A stretch of DNA of 22,790 bases from Caldifarciminota bacterium RBG_13_43_14 (lineage in GTDB: Bacteria > Hydrothermota > Tepidihabitantia > SM23-42), in assembly GCA_001771735.1 (NCBI GenBank), contig MEUM01000064.1, forward strand, positions 2,774 through 25,563, in the 5' to 3' direction. The position numbers and the translations under genes are program-made. The notes below the pieces were generated by a model, which saw nothing but the letters and a program-made list of their open reading frames with translations, did no database searches and was not told the DNA's origin. Positions 15,717-21,287 of the stretch are shown in pieces. Each line of letters opens with the position of its first letter. The first letter of the stretch is position 1.

Positions 15717-16100
15717 TTAATAAACGTAAGCGATCAATTCTCCGCCGATTTTTTTCCGGCGTGCTTCACGATCGCTAAGAACACCGCTGGACGTGGTAAG
15801 AATCGCCGTACCTACCCCACCCAAAACATATGGTATCTCATATTTACTTACATAAACGCGTCTTGAGCATTTGGACTTACGTTCCAGATTTCGAATGACT
15901 GATTCACCGTTCTTCCCGTATTTCAGCATTATCGAAATTTTGCGTTTCTTATTATCAAGAGTAAAATTATTTATAAATCCTTCCTCCAACAGTACCCGCA
16001 GGATTTCGGTTTTAAGCCGAGAATAGGGCGCGGTCACTTCGTTTTTCTGGGCGCGGCAGCCGTTGCGAATTATCGTTAACATATCAGCAATCGGGTCCAT
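15717..16100 (-). CDS. rpsH: Ribosomal protein S8
   Basis: A 127-residue S8, a central-domain 16S-binding protein. MDPIADMLTIIRNGCRAQKNEV, the middle RKISIMLKYG, and the C-terminal VLGGVGTAILTTSSGVLSDREARRKKIGGELIAYVY are canonical. GAAGGAGG lies 4 nt before the ATG. Unusually it is the first gene of the operon: no S14 or L5 gene precedes it. S8 represses its own operon in E. coli; a similar control is possible here but not shown. Confidence 0.97.
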   Translation of the reverse strand: MDPIADMLTIIRNGCRAQKNEVTAPYSRLKTEILRVLLEEGFINNFTLDNKKRKISIMLKYGKNGESVIRNLERKSKCSRRVYVSKYEIPYVLGGVGTAILTTSSGVLSDREARRKKIGGELIAYVY

Positions 16101-16144
16101 TAAACCTCCTTCGATCCTTTACCTTTATGGCAATGCCCGTTTAA

Positions 16145-16167
16145 GCAATTTCTATTTATAGAAATGC
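16145..16167 (-). promoter_or_regulatory. Hairpin in the rpsH leader RNA
   Basis: The 8-bp inverted repeat ATTTCTAT (16148-16155) / ATAGAAAT (16158-16165) has a two-base centre. Extra GC pairs flank it past a single bulged A. It lies within the approximately 100-nt leader between the promoter and the S8 start. It is a candidate regulatory hairpin; no match to a known S8 site was established. Confidence 0.4.
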
Positions 16168-16209
16168 GATTTTTAGTATATAAATCATTTTTAGAAAACA
16201 TAGACAAAT

Positions 16210-16237
16210 ATTATATTTATTTTATTTATAATGTCAA
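16210..16237 (-). promoter_or_regulatory. Sigma-70 promoter of the ribosomal operon
   Basis: TTGACA (16232-16237), a 16-bp AT-only spacer and TATAAT (16210-16215) on the minus strand, both perfect consensus. Transcription would start near 16203, giving a leader of about 100 nt before rpsH. Confidence 0.85.
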
Positions 16238-16270
16238 GGGTAAAAATACATCAAAATTTCATGATATTGC

Positions 16271-16311
16271 AAAACTTAACAAAACCAGCCTGTCCTGTTC
16301 TGTTAAGTTTT
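16271..16311. repeat. Long inverted repeat in the divergent rpsH/pilin region
   Basis: AAAACTTAACA (16271-16281) pairs perfectly with TGTTAAGTTTT (16301-16311). After one mismatch, AAC (16283-16285) pairs with GTT (16297-16299): 14 of 15 bp around an 11-nt centre. It lies upstream of both divergent promoters, where neither transcript would run into it, so an operator is more likely than a terminator. Confidence 0.5.
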
Positions 16312-16373
16312 AAATGTTCAAGTCATGTAATTACAGACGATATATTAACGATAATTTTTAAAATTGGATTGGA

Positions 16374-16389
16374 GTACAAATTATTGTAC
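16374..16389. promoter_or_regulatory. Operator-like inverted repeat before the pseudopilin
   Basis: GTACAA (16374-16379) and TTGTAC (16384-16389) form a perfect 6-bp inverted repeat with a 4-bp centre, 22 bp upstream of the pseudopilin -35 box. Placement suits an activator site; no regulator was identified. Confidence 0.35.
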
Positions 16390-16411
16390 AGTTTTTAGTG
16401 CTAAGATAGTC

Positions 16412-16439
16412 TTGATTTTCTTAGAGGATTCGCTATTAT
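16412..16439 (+). promoter_or_regulatory. Sigma-70 promoter of the pseudopilin gene (leaderless)
   Basis: TTGATT (16412-16417), 16-bp spacer and TATTAT (16434-16439). Six bases separate the -10 box from ATG 16446, the same geometry as at the DUF401 gene. Confidence 0.5.
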
Positions 16440-16445
16440 TATATT

Positions 16446-16799
16446 ATGAAAATTCATCAGCGGTTTTCCCGGGGCCTCGGTGTGATCTCGATACTGATAT
16501 CATTGGCAGTAGCTGCGCTACTGCTGGTTGTGGTTATAACCGTTATGACTGGAAACAAGGATGACGGCGTGCCGGTTTCAAAACCGATCGGTCGTGCCCA
16601 GAGTGTCCAATGTCTAAGCAATATCCATGCGATCGAGATCGCGATTAAGATGTATCAGGCTGAGAATGGGCAATATCCAGGATCACTGAATGATTTAAAA
16701 AATACCGGTGATCTGTCATTCACCTGTCCGGTTAATAATGCCGTCTATATTTACGATCCAGTGGCCGGTACCGTGAAATGTCCGGAACACAGCCGTTAA
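16446..16799 (+). CDS. Atypical type IV pilin/pseudopilin-like protein
   Basis: A 117-residue protein. A short basic N-terminus (KIHQRFSRG) precedes a hydrophobic helix at about residues 11-34, as in prepilins, with G10 as a possible prepilin peptidase site. The expected glutamate at position 5 of the mature helix is absent. The C-terminal half resembles GspG/pilin tails: helix CLSNIHAIEIAIKMYQAENGQYPGSLNDL, then C94-P and YIYDPVAGTVKCPEH, with cysteines at 56, 94 and 112. It could be a minor pseudopilin or a pilin-like surface protein. No other pilus or secretion genes are near. The start is a probable leaderless ATG. Confidence 0.75.
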   Translation: MKIHQRFSRGLGVISILISLAVAALLLVVVITVMTGNKDDGVPVSKPIGRAQSVQCLSNIHAIEIAIKMYQAENGQYPGSLNDLKNTGDLSFTCPVNNAVYIYDPVAGTVKCPEHSR

Positions 16800-16808
16800 T
16801 TCGAGTAT

Positions 16809-18365
16809 CTACCGGACTTTAATTAGTTTTCCAGCAAAAGAAGATCCTGCAACATTAACCTTAACAAAATAGACCCCGGCGGGTAACTCACTCTTATTGT
16901 GATTAGTACCGTCCCAGATAAAGGGGATTTTAGTTCTAAAGCGATTGATCTCTACACCGGTGCTGTTATATATCGCCAGGTCAGCATTTTCATTATTCTG
17001 ATCAAGCAAAAAATGAAATCGGTTTTTGCCTATACTCGGTAAAATAGTTAAATTACGCGGGCAGATGTTTCGGTTCTTTAATTCGGTTACTACAGTATTA
17101 TAGGGTACGGCCATAGTTGCCAGGGCCGCGGTTTGTGCTTTGGTTACCTCGGTGCAGAAAGGTAGATTGTTGAATCCACTACCAATCGTATCGCCGGTCG
17201 TGTGATACCAGGGATTGGTCGGATAATAATCGTCAATATTAAGAAAAGCGACATAACCATTATCATTGAATGACTGATTGTCGGACGGTATCCAGTTATT
17301 GGTAAGGCGTTTATGGGTAAGTAGATTGGTGTAGGTGTCAGCGCAAGCAATAAAAAAATCACATAGCGGCCCGCAGGGCGGGCTGGCGAGACTGCCGATA
17401 ACCTCAATGCTTTCGGGCTGGGCATCAACATAAGCGATCATGTCAGCATTGATAACACCGAGAATGCTGTCATTGGCCATGCGAGCGTAAGCCGCATAAT
17501 AAGCGCTGCCAAAAAGGCCGAATTCCTCACCGGAAAAGGCGATATACCGTACTGAATATTCAAATTCATAGTTTTGCATAACCCGGCAGGCTTCGATCAC
17601 GCTTGCCGTGCCGCTGGCATTGTCATCCGCGCCCGGTGCAATATTCGGCGCCATATTCGAATATGAATCAAAATGACCGCAAACCACGGTATAAATAGAA
17701 TCGGGATATACATTACCGCTTTTAACACCGATCGCGTTAGGCGCATGCCCGCTGCTATGATTTTGAGTGAAAACCGAATCACAGCCGTATTGATTGAACC
17801 GGCTCGCAATGTAAGCCGCAGCGGCATCACAGGAATCATGGGTCGAATAGCGCGTGATGAAATCTTGAAGTCGTTGAACCGTGGCGAGTATCGAATCAGC
17901 ATTAACCAGCGCTACTATTTCCTGTATTGTTGGATCTGATCTGATTATGTTGAATGTCATGCCTGATGCGTGCACTAATGGTTTAAAGGTTACATACTTG
18001 AGCATAACCGGTTCGGTCATTAGCGCTGCTGGTGATGCGGACAACAGGCGGATTAAGACATTATCATTGTCCTGTAATAACACTGAACCATACCTGCTCA
18101 GATCAAGGCTTGGGTCAAGGATTTTGACAAAATAATAAGGACCGGAAACAGGATTGGTATCAAGGATTTGAAATTCGAAAGGACTTAATTTCGTTATATC
18201 TTTATCTTCTACGATACAGAAGGCATAGTGCTCGAATTCGCCAACAATATCAAGCTCAGCCGCATATAATGGTTCAAGTCTTTCTGCATCCAGGATTACG
18301 CTCACCAAATAAATATTCTGAGCGAAAACCAATAGCGGCAGCAAAAGGGTAAGAAATTTTTTCAT
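16809..18365 (-). CDS. Secreted M28-family zinc aminopeptidase with C-terminal sorting-type domain
   Basis: A 518-residue secreted peptidase. Residues 1-15 (MKKFLTLLLPLLVFA) are a signal peptide. Residues 17-150 form a beta-rich N-terminal region of unknown function. The M28 catalytic domain spans about 160-420: H231 in GHFDS, D247 in PGADDNASGT, E280-E281 in SGEEFGLFGS, D308 in INADMIAY and H388 in NPWYHTTGDT, i.e. the full two-zinc site and catalytic glutamate. The end (about 440-518) is a FlgD/sorting-like beta domain, with LAIYNSTG, PFIWDGTN, ELPAGVYFVKV and final GKLIKVR. Such tails direct proteins to the surface in FCB-type bacteria. AAGGAG precedes the ATG. It lies 30 nt after the ferredoxin gene and may share its transcript. 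Confidence 0.93.
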   Translation of the reverse strand: MKKFLTLLLPLLVFAQNIYLVSVILDAERLEPLYAAELDIVGEFEHYAFCIVEDKDITKLSPFEFQILDTNPVSGPYYFVKILDPSLDLSRYGSVLLQDNDNVLIRLLSASPAALMTEPVMLKYVTFKPLVHASGMTFNIIRSDPTIQEIVALVNADSILATVQRLQDFITRYSTHDSCDAAAAYIASRFNQYGCDSVFTQNHSSGHAPNAIGVKSGNVYPDSIYTVVCGHFDSYSNMAPNIAPGADDNASGTASVIEACRVMQNYEFEYSVRYIAFSGEEFGLFGSAYYAAYARMANDSILGVINADMIAYVDAQPESIEVIGSLASPPCGPLCDFFIACADTYTNLLTHKRLTNNWIPSDNQSFNDNGYVAFLNIDDYYPTNPWYHTTGDTIGSGFNNLPFCTEVTKAQTAALATMAVPYNTVVTELKNRNICPRNLTILPSIGKNRFHFLLDQNNENADLAIYNSTGVEINRFRTKIPFIWDGTNHNKSELPAGVYFVKVNVAGSSFAGKLIKVR

Positions 18366-18395
18366 ATTCGCTCCTTAGTTAAGAATCTTAATAAA

Positions 18396-18836
18396 TCAAA
18401 CTTTTATAAATCGTATCTTATCTATTAGTTTTTTTGGTGCGGTAAATCCGACAATTGCGCAATGATCAAATTTTTTTGAATCGATCACTTTGGTGATTGT
18501 CACATCAGTGATCTCTCTGCCTTCGCGGTCAAGAGCTTTTACCCGATCGCCCCTTTTCGGCCGGGGTAGAAGTTCATACGGAATATATATGATTGAATGA
18601 TCTTCGGGTGTTTCATCGATCACAAAGACCGCCAGACCCGGGCAGCGCGGTATACACAGCAAACAGCCGGTGCATTTTTCATAATCGATTTGCGGCAGTT
18701 CAATCATTGATCCGTTCATCGATATAGCTTTGTTGGGACAGGCATCCACGCAGGGATCGCAGGGTATTTTTTCCGGACATTCGATCACGACATAGGGACC
18801 TTTTTGGCGCCGTTGTGTTGATGGCTCGAAATTCAT
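18396..18836 (-). CDS. Two-cluster 4Fe-4S ferredoxin-like protein
   Basis: A 146-residue cytoplasmic electron carrier-type protein. The first cluster motif is C20-x5-C26-x2-C29-x3-C33-P, the second C55-x2-C58-x2-C61-x3-C65-P, so two [4Fe-4S] clusters are likely. The C-terminal half (about 80-146: IPYELLPRPKRGDRVKALDR, TITKVIDSKKFDHCAIVGF) is a separate small beta domain without cysteine clusters. Similar two-part proteins occur as subunits of FAD-dependent amino-acid (proline/hydroxyproline-type) dehydrogenases, but no such partner is encoded here, so its job is unknown. The start is ATG 18836, with a -10 box 5 nt upstream and no ribosome site. Confidence 0.85.
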   Translation of the reverse strand: MNFEPSTQRRQKGPYVVIECPEKIPCDPCVDACPNKAISMNGSMIELPQIDYEKCTGCLLCIPRCPGLAVFVIDETPEDHSIIYIPYELLPRPKRGDRVKALDREGREITDVTITKVIDSKKFDHCAIVGFTAPKKLIDKIRFIKV

Positions 18837-18841
18837 CAAAA

Positions 18842-18870
18842 ATAATACTCAAAACTTAGTCTCTGGTCAA
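18842..18870 (-). promoter_or_regulatory. Sigma-70 promoter of the ferredoxin gene (leaderless)
   Basis: TTGACC (18865-18870), 17-bp spacer and TATTAT (18842-18847) on the minus strand. Five bases separate the -10 box from ATG 18836. Confidence 0.6.
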
Positions 18871-18900
18871 TAACCGAGTGGAATAATTCTATTTCTTAGT

Positions 18901-19911
18901 TTAATTTTTCTTTTTAAATCTTCTCTTTAAGTACCGATTTATTATCAGACCGCAGAAAAATAGAAGAGGTAGAAGCGGAGTGTTGATCATGGCCATTGTA
19001 TGATAATCAGCGTATTCATATTCGATCTTTCTGTATTCAGTATCGTCAGGTGATTGGTAGAGATATATATCGTCGATCGATTCGCTGTGAATACTAAATT
19101 TACCATGCAACTTGGTTATATAATCATTGATCTTTATGTAATCAGCTAACGTTGGTAGGTCTGCACTGATCGCCTCGTATTCATCATCGGAGATACGGTT
19201 GGCGTATTCAAGCTCGGCATTGTCAAAGAACATTTTATGCTCGCCGACAACGTAAAGGTAAACGCTGATTGTATCGCGCATCGAAACTGATGTCATTGCC
19301 ATTGGATAAACATATTTATCAGTTGCAAATCGGAATTTTATACCGACATTATCATAACCAGAGTAGCTGTCAATATTTGTATCCGCCCGGGCCGCAAAGA
19401 AATAATTCCAGCCATTGTCGATATAATCCTGGGTAATATTTGTGATCGTTTGATTCGTTTGATACCCATTCTGTGACAGCCATGATATCAGCGAATCAGG
19501 TGAATTCGTTTGGATCAGGACGGTCTGTAAGAAACCAATCGTGTCATACGATATGACATCAAAATAATCCTCGCCATAAGAACCATCGCCCAGCGAGCGG
19601 AAATTACCAAAGGACCCGCAGCCACCTTGATACCGATAGGGTGAGGTCATATCCGCAAGATCAAGGAATATATCGACTTCAACGCTGTTAACCGATGGTA
19701 AGTTCGGTAAAGGGATAATCCAGGCAAAACCGTAGTATTCATTGTTCCAGTATGCTTTTGCCAGTATTGAGAGTTCTTGTGTGTCGGGCCGGAGTTTGAT
19801 TATCGCGACCTGATCAAGGCTATAGATCTCGTAATCGCCGGTTGGCGGTACCATACCACCGTCAGCCCAGGCTATAACTACTAAAGTTGTTATCGCGAAT
19901 ATTAATTTCAT
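18901..19911 (-). CDS. DUF2330-family membrane-anchored protein
   Basis: A 336-residue exported protein. Residues 1-16 (MKLIFAITTLVVIAWA) are a signal peptide. The next residues, DGGMVPPTGDYEIYSLDQVAIIKL, then FAWIIPLPNLPSVNSVEV and a later LISWLSQNGYQTN, match the DUF2330 pattern. One hydrophobic helix lies near the C-terminus (about 306-325), followed by the basic RYLKRRFKKKN, so the domain is probably outside the inner membrane and anchored by its tail. The family function is unknown. The ATG overlaps the stop of the preceding beta-barrel-like gene (ATGA), with AAGGAGG encoded in that gene's end, so the two are coupled. Confidence 0.85.
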   Translation of the reverse strand: MKLIFAITTLVVIAWADGGMVPPTGDYEIYSLDQVAIIKLRPDTQELSILAKAYWNNEYYGFAWIIPLPNLPSVNSVEVDIFLDLADMTSPYRYQGGCGSFGNFRSLGDGSYGEDYFDVISYDTIGFLQTVLIQTNSPDSLISWLSQNGYQTNQTITNITQDYIDNGWNYFFAARADTNIDSYSGYDNVGIKFRFATDKYVYPMAMTSVSMRDTISVYLYVVGEHKMFFDNAELEYANRISDDEYEAISADLPTLADYIKINDYITKLHGKFSIHSESIDDIYLYQSPDDTEYRKIEYEYADYHTMAMINTPLLPLLFFCGLIINRYLKRRFKKKN

Positions 19912-20492
19912 TTTTCCTCCTTGTAAAAATTGAATGTGATACCAACGCCAAAACTGTTAAGGTTTACATAGCTTAACGAGTAACGGATTGGCCCATAATA
20001 ATGATCAACCGGTTCAGCCCGGGCAGCGAATGGCACTATACTGCCATGCCAGCGCATGCCGATGCGAAAATTGTTTATTTTATGAAATACCGTGACCGTA
20101 GTTTCAAAACCGACTGATCGCCGGGTATCAGATGTGTAATCAATAATACCGCTGTCCCTTGCAACCGGATAACATATCTTACCGTGATAGTATCCAAAAT
20201 TAAAAGCGGCATCCATGTACTCATTAATGAAGAAAACTGTTTGCATGCCGATCGCTCCAGCAATTAATGATACATTGTTCCCGGAACCGATAAAATAATC
20301 GTCCGCCATATAGTTGTTCTGTCCATGTATGATTTCAGCATAAATACCGAGCGCGGGATTGACACGGCTGAATGTATTCTCAAATTTGAATTGGTAATAA
20401 TTATCGAAATTGTCATTGCTGTACGCATCGGGCAATAAATAAATAGCCGATATATAGGGATTGAATACAAGATATAGGAAAAAAGTTAGCAT
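19908..20492 (-). CDS. Exported beta-barrel-like protein, unknown function
   Basis: A 194-residue protein with a short hydrophobic N-terminus (MLTFFLYLVFNPYISAIYLLP) and alternating, aromatic-rich strands separated by polar turns, for example LGIYAEIIHGQNN, AAFNFGYYHGKI, VGFETTVTVFHKINNFRIGMRWHG and the last strand FGVGITFNFYKEEK. This pattern suggests an eight-stranded-type outer-membrane barrel, by inference only. The start is ATG 20492 because GGAGG lies 7 nt upstream; an ATG at 20498 is only 1 nt from that site. The downstream DUF2330 gene overlaps its stop. No named family was recognised. Confidence 0.7.
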   Translation of the reverse strand: MLTFFLYLVFNPYISAIYLLPDAYSNDNFDNYYQFKFENTFSRVNPALGIYAEIIHGQNNYMADDYFIGSGNNVSLIAGAIGMQTVFFINEYMDAAFNFGYYHGKICYPVARDSGIIDYTSDTRRSVGFETTVTVFHKINNFRIGMRWHGSIVPFAARAEPVDHYYGPIRYSLSYVNLNSFGVGITFNFYKEEK

Positions 20493-20510
20493 ATTCATTC
20501 CTCCAGTTAA

Positions 20511-20538
20511 ATTTTAGATAAACCGGCTTCATTGTCAA
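20511..20538 (-). promoter_or_regulatory. Sigma-70 promoter of the barrel/DUF2330 operon
   Basis: TTGACA (20533-20538), 16-bp spacer and TAAAAT (20511-20516) on the minus strand. The leader would be short, about 13 nt, with GGAGG. Confidence 0.75.
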
Positions 20539-20551
20539 TATACATGCATTT

Positions 20552-20573
20552 TGTGAAAAAAGTGTGAAAAAAC
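20552..20573. repeat. Tandem 11-bp repeat with phased A-tracts
   Basis: TGTGAAAAAAG (20552-20562) is followed at once by TGTGAAAAAAC (20563-20573). The two A6 tracts are one helical turn apart and lie 14-35 bp upstream of the -35 box of the barrel/DUF2330 promoter, the place of an UP element or intrinsic bend. Confidence 0.5.
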
Positions 20574-20630
20574 TAGATGAACTAAAAAGACCAAATAAAC
20601 CAATATATCTCTTATGTCCCAACCGACCCA

Positions 20631-20658
20631 TTGACAATTCATCTTATTCTATTACCAT
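20631..20658 (+). promoter_or_regulatory. Sigma-70 promoter of the zincin gene
   Basis: Perfect TTGACA (20631-20636), 16-bp spacer and a weaker TACCAT (20653-20658). The predicted transcript starts just before the AAGGAGG ribosome site at 20667. Confidence 0.5.
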
Positions 20659-20678
20659 TAATGCATAAGGAGGTAAAG

Positions 20679-21287
20679 ATGAGAAGTATAAAAATAAACA
20701 AAGTAGCAGCGATAGGGATGATGATGGTTACGGCAATAGGTATAATCTGGGCACATGGATTAACAGTAAAACGCCCAATGCCACATGGCGGTAGTCCACC
20801 AATGGGCGTTATTACAAGTTTGGATGCGCAAATTTCGATTCCGTTCATGCCAAAAGTTGGTGAGGTGTTTGATGTCACTCTCACTGTTCAATGTAATAAG
20901 AACTTTGAGAAACTGCGTTTTGGCCCCGCCTATACTGCGATATTTACAGTTAGCAAAGGCGTCGAAATAATAGAAGGTAAAGAACAAAAATTTTATGGAT
21001 ATATGCGAAAGGATGAAATAAAACAGTTTAAGGCTAAAATAATGATTAAAGAACCAGTCTCGTTAGTTTCAATATATGGTGGGATTTCAGCGCCGATATG
21101 GGGCCCGCAGGGAATAGGTTGCGAAATGTTTCTCATTGACGAAATTACTGGTCAGTATGGGACGAAGGAGGAGTATGAAAAGCAACTGCATCAACAGGCC
21201 GAGTGGTGGTATGACCATGCGGGCGAATTTACTAATGATCCAGTTACATTTGATTGTGCTGCGGAAAATAGGAAAATCATTGGCTGA
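20679..21287 (+). CDS. Secreted N-terminal part of a zincin frame interrupted by TGA
   Basis: A 202-residue frame from ATG 20679, with AAGGAGG 5 nt upstream. An upstream in-frame start at 20631 lies on the promoter and lacks a ribosome site. Residues 1-26 (RSIKINKVAAIGMMMVTAIG, then IIWAHG) are a signal peptide. A beta-rich segment follows (about 45-150), then a helical, tryptophan-containing stretch up to IIG. The frame then meets TGA at 21285-21287, and the same frame continues at once as the metalloprotease part. The end is not a natural domain boundary by eye. Taken alone it is an exported protein of unknown function; more likely it is the start of a roughly 700-residue-plus secreted protease. 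See the next entry and the finding. Confidence 0.75.
   Translation: MRSIKINKVAAIGMMMVTAIGIIWAHGLTVKRPMPHGGSPPMGVITSLDAQISIPFMPKVGEVFDVTLTVQCNKNFEKLRFGPAYTAIFTVSKGVEIIEGKEQKFYGYMRKDEIKQFKAKIMIKEPVSLVSIYGGISAPIWGPQGIGCEMFLIDEITGQYGTKEEYEKQLHQQAEWWYDHAGEFTNDPVTFDCAAENRKIIG

Noticed and set aside
16780..16817. GTCCGG...CCGGAC as a terminator between the convergent pseudopilin and M28 genes.
   Set aside because: The stem is 6 bp with a 26-nt loop, spans both stop codons, and is followed by only three T residues before AA. Too weak to call.
17144..17902. Several open frames opposite or within the M28 peptidase.
   Set aside because: The peptidase has all five metal ligands in a single frame, so the others are shadows.
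21285..21287. TGA read as selenocysteine or as a general sense codon.
   Set aside because: No clear SECIS-like hairpin by eye, and TGA ends several essential genes in overlap positions. A local mutation, error or readthrough is simpler.
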